Positions 1 to 13,391 of a stretch of 64,000 bases of DNA are shown piece by piece. Source of the stretch: Pleurostoma richardsiae. Its lineage: Eukaryota; Ascomycota; Sordariomycetes; Calosphaeriales; Pleurostomataceae. The DNA lies in assembly GCA_030052745.1 (NCBI GenBank), contig JANBVO010000010.1:186001-250000 (forward strand), in the 5' to 3' direction. Every line of letters starts with the position of its first letter. Position 1 is the stretch's first letter. The position numbers were made by a program, and so were the translations under genes. Under the pieces are notes generated by a model, which did not search any database, was not told where the DNA came from, and saw nothing but the letters and a program-made list of their open reading frames with translations.

Positions 1-3000
1 AGAAGCGAGGAGTGCGTCATTCAATCTGGCACTGTATTCCATTGAGCCCTCGCGACTCTTGCTCGAGGTTATCTCGATGCACGATTTGAGGCTGTTGACG
101 GTACTGGAGACGATCCTTCGCGGTGTGTTGACGCGATCATTGCCGGGCTTCCAGGGCAGCACACGCGGGACGAGGCGTCTCCCGTCCTCAACATGGATTT
201 CTGGCTCCACAGACCAAAGTAGATCTCCTTCCTTGGACTTTATAGCCACGTCCGTTAAGGCAAGACGCGCAAATGCTTCAGCCACTGTCTGCGAGCAGCC
301 CTTGAGGGTGTCGAGGTCAAGCATCTGGAGGACCAGACCTGGTGTCTCGGCAAGGATCGTCCTGCTGAACCCAAACGAAGCAGCTTGATCAGGAGAACGG
401 TCTCTGGCATTCAGAGTCACCCACAGGATGACCATCTCGGGTCTGAAAAGGGACTTGAGCGTCTCAAGTCTCTCCTCCGTTAAGGAAGAGAGCACGGGCT
501 CGTCAAGGTCAGCTAGGATAATGATACTGGTGCAGGAGGCAGCCAGCGCCGCATCAACGTCATCCAGTGATCTAGCTAGGGAGACCGCTCTACAGGTTCG
601 GGAGAGCTCCTGTGCGATTCTGGCTGATAGAGCACCAATACTTCCGGACTTCCCACCCAGCATCAACAAATGATCAGTCACACCGCTATCGGGAATGTGG
701 TTCAACGGTTGATGGATATGCTGCTTCTCTGAACTACCCGCTTGTCGGACGATAAGGGAGAGTCCAGATGACAGATACTGATCTGAATTCCTCGCACACC
801 TGACAAAGTCACATGTGTCGAGAACGTCGGGCCAGTCGGGGGGAGTGAGCAAGATGCCCGGCCTTGATCCGCGTGGCCCCGTGCAACGCTCAAGCCTTTG
901 CTTCAGGGAACTGATCGAAGAGTTTATCAGGAGGAGAAACCCGCCTGGCTTCATCATGTGTCTGACGTTCTTGAGCGCCACCAGCGTGCTCTGACCTTGC
1001 ATGAGTGATACAGAGAGTATCAACATGTCATATGGTGGCGTCAGAGCGAGGTGGCTATCCATCCCCTCTTTGGTGTTGAGGTTTTCTGTGGAAATCTTCC
1101 TACGCATAGCTTCGGATTGCGGCAACCGATCCCAGAGATTCTTCTCAGAGTCGAATCCGACTGTATATGAAATGAATGCGTTTTTCAGTCCCTCCAGCAC
1201 GTACTCTGTCACGCCGAACTCCGGATCTGTCATTCCGAGAACTCTCATCCTCGGGTAACGGTGGCTAATCTGCTGCACGACGCGCGAAAGGTGAGTCTGG
1301 AAGAAATGGAGCTGCTGGCCTTCGTGCACCACCGCGGGTAGCATGCCTGGAAGAGCATCCGGCAGGTTCTTACCAAGCGTCCGGATGAAATCGAGGGTTG
1401 AAAAGTATGGGGAAGTCTTGACAAACCTTTCCAGGCTATCTTCCGTATCTCTTTGCCACTGGTGCTTAGAGATGGCAATACTAGTGTGCTCCTGCAAGCC
1501 TAGAAGCGGAGGGGAGATGATAGGAGAAGGAGACGAAGGCTCCAGGCCGTGCGGGAGATAAAACGACGCCACTCGATGGCAGCTTTCGACTAGGAACGGG
1601 TCTGATTCTGCCGCAGTGTCCTCGCTCGCAGTAAGAATCTCGTCCTCCGGGTCAACGTCCATCACAGTGTGCAAGTATAATTCATAGTCATTCTCTGGCC
1701 GAGTGGCCGCAAAAGACGCGACAACAAGTCCCTCAACTTGGATCTCCATCTCACCGCTGGAATTGAAGATGCACACATCTGTCGAGATAGTCGTTGCCGA
1801 CGCTGAAGTGATATTCTGAACGTCGGTCAGATGGGTATCAACATGCATAGCAGCATCCGGGGGCCTCTCGTTGCTAAGAGCAACATTGAAACGCATCGTC
1901 GAGATTGTCCTCGGCAGGAAAGATGTCCAGAGAGCACTGTTCATGTCAGTCCTGGGCGATCCCATCTAGTTTTCTGGATTCATAGGAAACTTACTTATCG
2001 CCTGGAGAAGCAAATGTAGCATAAGCAGACTGCAGGCAGGCGTCCAATCTCGCGGGGCTAGTCCCGAGGGTTGTGGTGTCCTCCCCATGAAATCTCTTCA
2101 AAGTCGCGGAGGAGAAGTTGTACCGGCGGTCCATTGCCTCGATGGCCTTAAATGGGCCCGAGTAGTCAAGACCGATCCCTGACATCATGCTGTAGAACGC
2201 TTCAGGATCGACGGCAAGAGTCTCCGCGCGTGAGATTTGTCGAGGCGGTAGTGCATCCCGAGAGGGATCGCCAAGAACTATCCGTAGCCGTCCCTCGAAG
2301 TTCTTCCGCATAGATGCCGTTCCGTCAGACGTCACAGCCGTGGACGTGAGCGTAAATGTCGCCTCAATTGTGGAGTGCGGCTGGCGCTCTTGAGGTGGCG
2401 GCAGGATAGAGAGGGAGAACAACAGCTCAACGCCTTGCGTCCCGTGCTCAAGGGTGATACCGCTCAGGAAATGTAGATGTTGTAGTTCAATGAGGGACGC
2501 AGAGCGGTCACCGAGGACGACTTGGGCCGCGTCAAAAGCCATGACGCAGTATGCCGACGCTGGTAGGAGTGCCTGACCCTGGAACTTGTGGCCCTCAATC
2601 CAAGGCACCTTCTCCAACTTCAAGATATTCCGCCATCTCAGCTCGAAGTCGTTGTCATCGTGAGTTCGGACGCCAAGAAGCTCATGTGGGCCATGAGTCC
2701 TGAAATGATATTGTCGTGAAATTCTTGACTCACGGTAGTACACTTGTGAGTGGTCCCACTGATACGATGGCATGTTGTCCAGTTGACACCATGGAAGCTC
2801 GGGTTGTGACGACTTCTCTACGAAACTGCGGATGTTGACTGCGTCGGGCCCAAAGCTGGTCCACATGAAAGCAAGGAAGTCGGAGACTGCTAGCCCGTCG
2901 TCTCTACTCCGGCGCAGAAGGCTGGAGTAAGGTATTTCCTTCCCGGTTGTAGCTTTCATCGTCTGTATTGTAGGGCCTTTCAGCACAGGTTGCGGTCCGA

Positions 3001-5584
3001 CTTCAATCGCGCAGTCGAAGGGCTGGAATTCGTGAAGAGCCTCCTCGACTGCTTCGTAGAAGAGAACAGGCTCGATCATGTTGTCTCTCCAATATGCCGA
3101 CACGAGCTCTCGAGTATCAATCTCCGCCACCTTTCCATACAATGTCGATATCCATGCCGCTCCGTTACCCTGCTCCAAGGGCGAGATCTCACAGGTCGCC
3201 AAGGCTCTCATGTATTCTGCAGCCGGCTTCTCCATACGAGGCGAATGGTACGCCGTGTCAACAGTCAAGAGCTTTGCGAACTTTCCTCTCTTGGACAACT
3301 CGTCCCGTACTCTGTGGACCGCATCGGCGTCTCCAGATATTGTCACACTTGAGGGGGCGTTGTGGGCCGCGACACAGATGCGACCGCGGTACTCCTCTTG
3401 GTTGCACAGCTCCGTGGCATCCGTTCTACTGATTCCAGCGGCAAGCATGCAGCCCTTGACGCCGCCTTCGCCACTAGTTAGACTCGTGTAGAGCCCTCGG
3501 TAGTAAGATATCAGAAGCGCGTCTCGAGCAGTCAAGCGACCCGCAGCATATGCAGCGGCTATTTCTCCCGATGAGTGGCCAATGACGCAGTCAAAGGACA
3601 CGCCTAGGTTGCTCAGAAGGTCGACTAGTGCTATCTGGAGAGCAGTGCATAAGGGTTGTGAGACAGAGGCTATGTTCACAGAAGACATGTCCGGGTCGGC
3701 CAAGATCTGCTCTTCCAAAAACCAATCCGGTGGTTGTGGCAAGCCCTTCAGGATAGCGTCAAGAGTGCGTATCGAACGGCGGTAGACATCGCTCAAACAG
3801 AACAAATCTTTTGACATAGTAGCCCACTGGGCACCTTGACCAGTGAAGACGCCAAGAATCCTGATCGGTCCGTGGTGTGGCTGTGACCGCATTCCGAGTG
3901 CCGGTGACTGAGAGTTGCTGGTGCTCTCGATTAGATCATCTAGGGCCTGAATGACCTCCGGGACTGACGACGCAGTTACCGCCAATCTGTATGGGTGTGC
4001 TGTGCGGCAAGCGTACAAGTGCCACGCCACGAGCTCGACAGCGATGGAAGGACATTGCGCGAGCCATTCTCGATAGGTTCGGACATTGGCGAGAAGTGAC
4101 CTTTGTGAATGAGAGGAGAATAGCAAGGGCAGCTTGATACGTGTCCCGATGATGCCGGCTGACTGAGGTGCTGCCTCAAGACGTTGTTGGGGTCCCTGTA
4201 ACCGAAAAGCAGGGTTATGGATGGATGGTTCATACCTCTCGACGATTGCGTGGGCATTCGTGCCGCCGAAGCCGAACGAGTTGACACTGGCTCTTAGTGG
4301 TCGGTCCGGCGGTAGGGAAGGCCAAGGCATCAACGTCGTCGGAATTCGCAGACAGGAATAGAAGGGTGCGACGCTGGGGTTGAGCGTCTGAAAGTGCAGG
4401 TTTGGTGGCACAGCGCCGTTCTTCATTCCTTGTACAACCTTGAGGATGCCAGCAAGACCAGCAGCGCCTTCGGTGTGGCCGATCACGGTCTTGACCGATC
4501 CGACAAACAGCTTGCCGGACTCACTGTGTTGCCGGTCCGCAATAGGATCTCTGCGGTCATCTCCAAAGAACGCCTCGTCGATAGCGGCTGCTTCACGTGG
4601 GTCACCAGCAAGGGTACCCGTACCGTGGGCCTCGAAGTATTGGCATCTCTCTGAAGGGTCGCGTGGGTTGAGTCCAGCTCTCCGATAAGTGTCTCGGATG
4701 AGGGAGGCTTGGGCTTCGGGGCTCGGCATGGTAATTCCCTTGGTCCTGCCATCCGAGTTGACTCCGGTCTCACGAATTACAGCTTCGATCCGGTCCCCGT
4801 CTGCAAGAGCACGGTTAAGTGTCTTGACGAAGAGAACGGCAACACCTTCGCCTCGGGCGTAGCCATCGGCTCCCGCGTCCCACATGCGGCAGTGGCCTGT
4901 GGGGCTTAGCATGTGCAGATCTGACTCGACTATGAACTGTTCGGGAGTAATCATGAGGTTTGCGCCAGCGACACAAGCCATGACGCTCTCTTGCGAACGT
5001 AAACTGAGCACGGCCTGGTGCAGGGCGACTAGGCTGGAGGAGCACGCGGTATCTATCGTCATCGACGGTCCCTGGAAATTGAAGAAGTAGGACACCCGGT
5101 TTGACAGGATCGAACGGGCGTTACCTGTGGCGTAGTATTGAGACGCTGTCAGGTCGTCCCGCTGAGAGAGGGTATCGTAGTCGGCTGTCATGACTCCAGC
5201 GAAGACTGAGACGTTATTGCCAGCATACTGTTGTAGCGTATATCCTGCGGACTCCAGAGCTTCGTAAACGACTTCCAGGAGCATTCGCTGCTGCGGATCA
5301 ATAGCCTCGGCCTCCTTTGGAGTGATGTTGAAAAACGATGCGTCGAAGATGCGGTGGTCTTGCTCAAGCCAATATGCCTTTGGGGAGTTTGTTGTGCCAT
5401 GATATTCGCCGTCTGGATGGTAGAAACCTTTGACATTGAACCTGTTCGAAGGAACTTCCTTGGATAAGTCCTTTGGGTTAGACAGCAAGCTCCAGAGCTT
5501 CGAGGGTGACGTGGCACCGCCGGCGAAGCGACAGCTGCTCCCCACGATGGCGATGGGCTCTGGCTGTGAGTGTCTGCACGACAT
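1..5584 (-). CDS. Highly reducing type I polyketide synthase, 3' end beyond left edge
   Basis: Iterative multidomain synthase building a reduced polyketide chain from malonyl-CoA. Seen from the N-terminus: ketosynthase with active-site Cys in DTACSSS and the two His in HGTGT and GHTEGAAG; acyltransferase with Ser in GHSSGE; dehydratase with HKFQGQALLP (HxxxGxxxxP) and a second Asp in DACLQ; a C-methyltransferase-like region; then a structural ketoreductase-like linker up to base 1. Enoyl reductase, ketoreductase and ACP are expected off the left edge. One 58-base intron (1937-1994, minus strand) restores the dehydratase frame as SPGD-NALW. I start at the ATG at 5584 (MSCRHS, directly before the ketosynthase); the frame is open further upstream but has no ATG there. 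The methyltransferase lacks its SAM-binding glycines (see findings). No partner cluster gene is identifiable in the window, so the product is unknown. Confidence 0.95.
1937..1994 (-). other. Intron of the PKS gene
   Basis: GTAAGT donor, GGACTGAC branch region and ACAG acceptor. Removal joins GATAA to TGCTCTCTGG, giving Asp-Asn-Ala-Leu-Trp, the expected end-of-dehydratase sequence. The direct continuation of the upstream exon stops at once, so the intron is needed. Confidence 0.85.
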
Positions 5585-8500
5585 CGGAAAGGCCTTGCCA
5601 AAGTCGTGGAGTCGATGGGCTCCTCGGCCGTAATGTATGAGTGTAGACAAGGTGCGGAGGGAAAGAGTTGGAGGAAAAGAAGGAGGTGATAAAGGAAGGT
5701 CCCGAGAAGTGAACGAGAAGCAAAGCTTGACAGGGAGATGAGAAAGCAGTCATATGTCCCACAAGGACTGCGAGAGTGTGCAAATTTCATCCGAACTTAG
5801 TTGAAAATTTGACATCTGAACGCCAGCGTCACCTTGCTGTCACAACTACAACAGACCCGACCCGCGTCATCACGTACCCGAACCGCACCTTGCAGGTCGG
5901 GACCTGGCGCGCACAAGATCATATGGCAACTCTGGAACATGCGTCGGGACTGAATATCTCCCCTTCAGTCCGGACCCTTGTAGATGTTAAATGCCGCTAC
6001 AAGCGTGGGAATATGGCAGCAGCAGCAACACGACGCAGGTCTCCCGAGAGAGCGGGAAAGGGTGGAGGTGTCTACTCGTATAGAAACAAGCTACGGGCTC
6101 GAGGAGGCCTGAAATGCTCGCTTCCAACGTGGAATCATGCTGACTTGGAGGTGAAAGCCGTTACCCGGCAGTTGCTGCAGTCTGGGACGGCACGACTGCA
6201 GCGTCTCCGTCCGATCCTGATCTGAATATCGGTAGATCTTGCATGGTGCTCCAGCGTACAATGAAGCAACACTTGCCATCGGCCGTGGCAGCTTTGGACA
6301 AGGCCATGATTTGGCTCATGGTGTCATCAGATCGTACCGAATCTGCTCTTTCCTGTCTCGAGCTTTTGAATTGAGACAGTTACCATCCTGATTGAGATCC
6401 AGCTGTAGACGGGACCAGACGACAGGCGGTCGCTCGTAAGGAGGGTTCAAGAGGACCTCCCGAGGCTCCAATTTGAAAAGGCGTCATTGCGCCTGTCGAA
6501 GTGTGAGAGCCGTCTGCAGGGCTGCTAAGATTCTCCGGAAAAGGGGACAACCGAGACAACGGATAGCAGGGAAAATTGAAACCTTCCTGCGGCACGAGAG
6601 TAGGATTCGCCGTTGTGTAAAAGGGCGAGAACCTTGTAGTAAGATTCGAGAAGTCTGACCCAAGAGCCTAGAGGTGATCATCAGCGATGTGCCTGGATCC
6701 AGCGGGGGCTCCTGCCAGTCTCCCCAAGACCTCTCGGCTGGGAGCACACCGGGACGGTCCCTACGCAGGTCTTCCAGAACCCGTTTGAAATCTTGTGAGA
6801 TATGGAAGGCCTCGCCGATGGAGAAGGCCTGTTCACTGCAACTCGTTTTGCTTCCGTAACACGTCTAGTCTAGATGACAGTGTAACGTTGGGGCCCGGAG
6901 AGGACGGTACACTGCACATGAGATCCCAGAGTTGGCTTTTGAAGCGGGAGATCCTCACCAACCGCCTCATCTGTGGGTCAGTGTATTCTGCGGCAGATGT
7001 TCGTAGCATACATCCGATGGCGTAGATCTGCTGCTCCCATGCTGTGTGACTCAACCGACGTACATCTCTCGGTACACTGCTGGATCGGCAGCTGCAATGG
7101 CTGTGGTGGATAGGCATCCGGTAGGGCAGCCGACCAAGAGGTTCTCCCCAGGCATTCAGCGAAGGCAAGGGAGCCTGCCTGTCTGCAGGCGGATGGGTTG
7201 TGCAGTATCGGAGGACCGGAAAGCTATGGCTGCCGCTGACCGCTCAATCTCTTTGCTGATCTCGAGGCCGTAGAAATTGTAGACAAGAGAGGGTATAGTG
7301 TCATTGCGCAAGCCTGAGTAGTATGTCTGCGACAGCTGGGTACCGAACTCGAGGGGAAGGCATCCAAGTCGTGATGCAGAAGAGTGGAGGTCAGAGGCGT
7401 CCGCCAACAAGTGGTCGTTCCACTGTCGCTGGATATCCAAGCATCTCCCACTCCTGACCCGCACTTGCGGTTCGATCAGTCGGGTGTTTTGATGGGACTG
7501 TGCACACACCATTGCCACCTACAACGCCCTCCAGTCCTTACGGTTCATTGAACCGTGGCGATTACCTGGCCGAGTAGTCTTGGGATGTGTCGGGCGACGA
7601 TTGGTTCTGCCAGTGTTCCAAGGCGGACTCGACTTGCATGCATGCAGGCCTGAGCCTAGCACAGTGTTCGCATGATTATCCTCCAGTGCATCTGAAGGTT
7701 AGCCTCTGATCACGGTACCTCTTGCAGGCGCTGCGGACAGTGCCGTGTGCAGGCGTCAGCCCTTCCTGGCTACCCCGGGGCACGAAGAAAGCGTCGATCC
7801 AGCCATTGCCACCAGGACACAGGGATGACAACCGTTATATTGTAACCTATATTCCAACCCGACCCAGTCACCAGCGGGCCACGAGATAGCTCAACTGATA
7901 GGACTGAGACATGCCGGAAACGATAACTGAATCTCGTCTCGGGCGGCGAGGCGCAGATGATCCGGACGGTCGGCAGAAGAAGGCTCAGAAACAACCCCCT
8001 GTTGTTTCTGTACAGCTTCAGGTGCAGTCTAAAGTGCACGGAATACCCAATATTACATGGTACTATGACACTGCAGCATCCGTATCGACCGATCCGGCAG
8101 TGCTTCGGGACCCATAGAAGCAGATAACGCAGGGCGGGTTCACTGAACTTGAAGCAGCAAAGATGGTTACCGGACATCCGTAACATCGAGGCACCAAAAG
8201 TGTGCCCAAGCTAACGCGGTTGCATCTTTCCGCAGTGCCAATTCAGCACAGAGCTTGTGTCTGCCGCTTTTTGTCATCGTTCGGGGACAGAGTTATGAGT
8301 CAAGAAGACAATCCGCACAGTAGCACAGCATCCTGAACGTGAAGATCTGGCTCGACGGCTTGGTGAGAGCCAGAGCGGTCAGCTTTAGCCACGCAGTCCG
8401 CTGTCGTTCGGGACTCATGCAGCCGCTCTACCGAAACAATAGGAATCCTGCTGCTGGTAATGACATGCCTCCTCGCAAGATTCCATTCAGGATGGAAACC

Positions 8501-11500
8501 GGCGACGCCACGAGCCCGGTGAGTGGAAAGAATCGTCGGTGAAACCAAGCTGCTATACCTTTGAGCTGCGGTGCAACCATGATGTCTTGAATCGGCTCGC
8601 TTTCCTCCAAGCGACGATAGCCAAGCATGGTTTGTGACAGGGATTGGCGTGGGAGTCGGGCACCCACAGCAACACTGTCCACGCCCAATTTGCAATGAGT
8701 AGTGGCGGGTTGTTTGTACGGCCTCTGCATTATCTCCTGGGCATTTGCATTCACAAAAGAGCGTCCGACATGTCTCGATGTCTCATCTGCAGAGTTAGTC
8801 AGGGGTTCCGAGCAAGCTAGAAGATACTCAACAGGGGGTTCCAAAGATAGCGTTCAGGCGCGCGGTGACAAGCTCTCCGATGTGCTTGCCCCGTAGCTCT
8901 GCACCCTGTCAAATGGAAAGTCAGTAGATTGGGAGGTGTATCACTTTGCAGAGACGGCTGCTGTGGGATAAATCACTGCTAACCTTAACGGGAAACCGGC
9001 TTCCAGTCTGTGGTGAGGTCATTAAGCCACTCCTATACTACCGTACTGACCTCGAAACAAAGGGCGCACGGACGGGCTCCCGACTGATGTAGCTGAACCG
9101 GTAGGTCGATGAGACCTTGCCAACTTCCGGCAGACGTGATGGCAGACAGGCAACTCGTCTTGAGAGTGTTTAGATGACCCCTTGAAGTGGCGTTTCTCAG
9201 AGGAAAGCAGGAGTTTTTGCTATCCTCTGTCATCAGACAATGTTCATTATGCCGCCGGAACGTCTCGAGGGAGGCCTGTGGTTGAGAGCCAAGGTAGTAC
9301 TGAATTGTATCCGCCGAAAAGATGGGGAATGCTTGCGGGCCTCTGGTCTGAACTGGAGAGGGGGGATCTCTGACAGATCGCGTCTTCTTGCCCTTCATCG
9401 TTGGGTCCGGACCCAATACCATGGAGCCGAGATCGAGAACTAGGGTCAGAAGAGGAAGCGTCCTGCAGCACCGGCCACTGCTGTGGGATCACTGCGTGTG
9501 ACACGGGTGAAGGACCAGGTCATCAGAAGAAGTCGCCATCAGGCCCTACAACCAGGGATGACACTGCTTCGGCTTATCGGGGGCGTTTTGCTGTGTGTAA
9601 CCCTGCAAGCAGCCCAAACTCGTGGGCTGCGTGTTCGGCAACCCGCTCCATCTGATGATCGTGTGCCCTCATTATGGCGTAATCTCAGACTCTTGTGCGT
9701 TGAACAGAGATTCCATTGCCCAACGCGAGCCCAGCAAGTGATACTCGGGCTCTGCCTGACGAGCTGACACGGATCACTTCGGCCCATGCCATAAACTGGG
9801 GAGCCACGGAGCAACGTGTCAACATCGAAAGGGTTGGATTGCGATGCAGAAGCACAGCTGGCCGGTGAAGACCATCTGCTGATCGATCGACTGCAGGTTA
9901 CAGGGGAGCTATTAGCCACGGCTAGTGCCTTCAATACCAGCACACGAAGCTGTGCGGATAGGATGTTCGGTGGTGCGGCTGGCCGGGCAGTTGAGCCGTT
10001 GCAGACAGAGGCTTCAGCTTGAGAAATGGCGAACCGTGCGCTCTCGGCAGGGCCCCTCATCACGCACTTTCTGCGGGAAACGTCCGTCGGGCGGTTTCAG
10101 TTCAATCATATTAGATGTCCCAGGCGGTGCTTGACTAGCCGCGGCCAGGCGTCCGTAGTGATGCTGTTGTGGGTTTCATGTCAAGATTCTCCGGGCCCTC
10201 CTATGAGGTAAAATGCTGAGCTCGACGATGCCAGCTGCCCAGCTCATTCATACTTGGTGTCTCAGTCTTGGTACGACATCCAGACGTGGGTGTCGCGAGA
10301 AGGCGTTGCTCCTTGCTCCGTAAGGCGGGTTCGACTGTCTGTGACTCGTCGCCAATCTTGATCTGTGGACCATCAAATCGAAGATGGGATTTGACTAGGC
10401 GTAGTGCCCTTTCTGTCTCGGCAAAGGGCAGCTGACCATCAATAAAGATTCCTCGACCTCATGGTTCCCCGCTCGTCGTGCAGCAAGTTCTTGTCTTTTC
10501 ATTTAAGCTTAGTTTGCTTTGCATATAATCCAAGTAGGGAGACCGGGCCTCATTGGTTGCTTGGCGTGCTTGGGTTGGTTTCGGCGCAGGGTGGTAGGTC
10601 GGGATGAAATGATGTCGAGGAGTTGCTGTAGCACGAGAGATAGATGACCGCTCCGTCGCGTCTGTATTGTCTGCTATGCTTGTAACACGATACGGGGAAC
10701 GGGACGATGATGTTTCAACCGAGCCACGGTATCGCGTGGAGCAAGGTTGGACCCCTGTCAGGATCACCCCTTCCACGAGGACATCTTCATCGTGTGATAC
10801 GCGTCCTCGGGATTGTGCAATGCAGCGGAGGCCGGATACTGGTGACACAGCATCTCGACGGCTTCCAGTGCTTACAAGTACCACTTCAGAAGCGCGAGGG
10901 GCGCAGGGGGGGAGACGGTCGTACGACCGGCCTTCGAGAGGCGGTCGAGGCGGTGATGCTTGTGCCCATGGTTCTGTGTTGGCTATTGTCTGCTAGACTT
11001 GATCTAAATGGACGGATGCTTGACTACGGCATCGGTATGCTCGTGTCTCGCGAGAACGAAAGATGCTTCGAGAAAACGGAGAGGGGGAGAAGAAGACTCC
11101 AAGGTGTAACAGGAACGCCCGTCTGGTCTCAGGCAAGACGAAGATGCTAGTACATACCTCACCTAGGTGCTTATATTGCCCTACCCAGATCGACACACTC
11201 AGGGGATGCCTTACATAACGCCAGCTGACATCCATATCAACCGTGCAATAGATGGACAATATCAGTGGCCGCTATCCCAGCGTGTATTGAAGCTAGGAAG
11301 AAGCTAGAGTACCGGAGCTGTGATGCAGCTCTTCCTCCTAGGCGGTAATATAAGCCGGACATCCCTAAAGTGATGTTGGCATGGCTTGTATATTCGGCTT
11401 GTTCTGTTATGACCGTGCATTTGAGACGCTCCGATTCCATCTTGGCCATCATCGGCAGTTCTTGCTGTTCACGGTCACTGAGCACAAAACATCGCAGTCG

Positions 11501-12080
11501 AGTTTATGAGCCAGATGACAGAGGCAAGGAATCGCGGCCTGAAGGATGCGCCATGAGAAAGGAACGTTTTCCCGTTGGGTGAGTAGAACTCGACCCGTGA
11601 AACACCGAAACTACTCGGACAGTGGGTAGCGTCGGGGGGAACGTCCCTTATCCCTGCAACCATACGCGTGCATGCATTCCTAGGTGTCGATACATGCATG
11701 AGGTGTGAGGATTTTCTATATTGCCTGTACTAGCTCGCCGGCTTAGAATAGGAGATTCGTAAGCCTCACGGACAGAGATGCGTCCCCCGTACCACCCTCC
11801 TCGATGCCACCGACGAGAGGGAGGGTATCTCGAACATGTCCGCTACCCGCTTCTGAGTGAGACCAAGAAAACTCCGCCAGATCTCTGATCCTGTGCCTTC
11901 TTCCCGCCTCAATGTCTCTCGCTTCGGGCTTTGTGCGACCGTTCTCCAGCGAACCACAGGCCACGAGGTTTCCCGTCCTTCCTCGTACATAGTATGCGGC
12001 CCAAGACCAGGCCCGCCTTCGTTTACCGCTTGCTCCTCTCGCTGAGTGCCTTCTCTCCTGCCCCCTCTCCTCGGGTCATC
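5585..12080. other. 6.5 kb gene-poor stretch between PKS and flavohaemoglobin
   Basis: I see only short open frames (up to about 150 codons) on both strands, none with a recognisable domain, signal peptide or splice-joined continuation. Longer ones lie at about 7156-7518, 8428-8844, 9033-9422 and 9539-10063 (all minus) and 10707-11150 (plus). Base composition is mixed and not AT-rich, and CpG is common, so this does not look like RIP-mutated repeat. It may hold decayed cluster genes, a non-coding RNA or plain intergenic DNA; I cannot tell which. Confidence 0.5.
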
Positions 12081-13391
12081 TTACTCACTGGGGACGTCAC
12101 CCGTGGCGAAGAGTTCGAGGAATATCCTGTTCTTGTCGACGCCTAGCCCCTCCAGCTTCCGCCGCAGGTCGAGCATGAACGCCTCCGGCCCACAGATGTA
12201 GTACTCCGCCCGCTTGTCCCCTAGGAACAGCAGCTCCTCCCGATCCTTGAGGTCGAGCACGTCGAGCCGCTTCTCCCCTTCTTCGCGCAGCGCGACGTGC
12301 GTGGCCACCTTGCCCCCGGCCCTCTCCGTCTTCTGCTTCACCTCCTCCGCGAACGGCATGCTGGCCGCCGAGCGCGAGGTATGGATCCAAGACAGCGGCC
12401 TCTTTGTGCTCACCGCCTCGCCGCCCTCGACGCGAGTCAGGCTGTCGAGGATGGCCAGCAGCGGCGTGGCGCCCACGCCGGCGGAGATGAGAACCGCCGG
12501 CGCGCCGACCTTGGTCTCGTCGTCCGGGTCGACAACGAACTCGCCCGCCGGGTGCGTCAGCTCGACCTCGTCGCCGACCTGGTACTTGTCGTGCAGCAGG
12601 TTCGACACCAGGCCGTCCTTGCCGAGCGCGTCGTCGTGCTCCCGCTTGACGCTGACGCGGTAGTAGGCGCCCCCCGCCCTGGGCGCCTCGCTCAGGCTGT
12701 ACTGCCTGCTCTGGAGGTACCCCAGCTCCGGCACGCGCACCTGCACGCTGACGTACTGGCCGGGGAGGTACGCCGGCAGCGGTGCGGCGCCGTCGCTGGG
12801 CGCAAAGTAGAAGCTGGTGATACGATCCGCCTCCCTCTCGCGGCGGACGATGCGGAACTTGCGCCAGCCCCGCCACTTCTCGTGCGCGCTGTACAGCTGC
12901 TCCTCGCGCGTGATGAAGACCGACGCCAGCGCGCCGTACGCGGCCGTCCAGGCGTCGACGATGTCCGGCGTCGCCGCCGCGCCGAGCACCTGCCCGATGG
13001 CCTCCATCAGGAACTTGCCTACGATGTCGTACTGCGCCGGCTGCACCGTCAGCGAGACGTGCTTCTGCGCGATGCGCTCGACCGCGTGGCGCAGCGCCGG
13101 CAGGTCGTCAACGTGCTCGGCGTAGGCCAGCACCGACGCGGCGAGCGCGCGGGGCTGCCGGCCGGTGACCTGGGACGTGTGGCTGAAGATGTCACGCAGC
13201 TCCGGATGCGCGTTGATCATGTTGTTGTAGAAGAGGGTCGTGATGGTGACACCGTGCTCCTTAAGCACGGGCGCCGTTGCCTTGACGATGGCGATCTGGG
13301 AGGGCGTCAAGGGGGCCGACTGCGGGAGCTCGAAGGTGGTTGCCTTCGTCTCCGGCTGGGACGGGCGTATCTGAACATCCGCGGCGGCCAT
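12081..13391 (-). CDS. YHB1: Flavohaemoglobin (nitric oxide dioxygenase)
   Basis: Converts NO plus O2 to nitrate using NAD(P)H, FAD and haem; protects against nitrosative stress, probably in the cytosol. The 436-aa intronless frame shows the full family layout. The globin domain (about 28-165) has B10 Tyr55, E7 Gln79 and proximal F8 His111. The ferredoxin-reductase FAD domain carries RQYSLS at 229-234. The NAD(P)H domain has GVGATP at 306-311 and the C-terminal LELFATGDV element. The start is the first ATG and sits a normal distance before the globin fold. A weak AT-rich TATA-like stretch (about 13508-13515) lies roughly 120 bases upstream. No neighbour is functionally linked. The long frame on the opposite strand is a by-product of GC-rich codons. 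Confidence 0.97.
   Translation of the reverse strand: MAAADVQIRPSQPETKATTFELPQSAPLTPSQIAIVKATAPVLKEHGVTITTLFYNNMINAHPELRDIFSHTSQVTGRQPRALAASVLAYAEHVDDLPALRHAVERIAQKHVSLTVQPAQYDIVGKFLMEAIGQVLGAAATPDIVDAWTAAYGALASVFITREEQLYSAHEKWRGWRKFRIVRREREADRITSFYFAPSDGAAPLPAYLPGQYVSVQVRVPELGYLQSRQYSLSEAPRAGGAYYRVSVKREHDDALGKDGLVSNLLHDKYQVGDEVELTHPAGEFVVDPDDETKVGAPAVLISAGVGATPLLAILDSLTRVEGGEAVSTKRPLSWIHTSRSAASMPFAEEVKQKTERAGGKVATHVALREEGEKRLDVLDLKDREELLFLGDKRAEYYICGPEAFMLDLRRKLEGLGVDKNRIFLELFATGDVPSE

Noticed and set aside
5585-5650. Longer N-terminus for the PKS up to 5650
   Set aside because: The extension has no ATG in frame (it would need TTG); the ATG at 5584 directly precedes the ketosynthase domain.
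5585-12080. RIP-mutated transposon relic
   Set aside because: The region is not AT-rich, CpG and CpA are plentiful, there are no terminal repeats that I can see, and no transposase or reverse-transcriptase motif.
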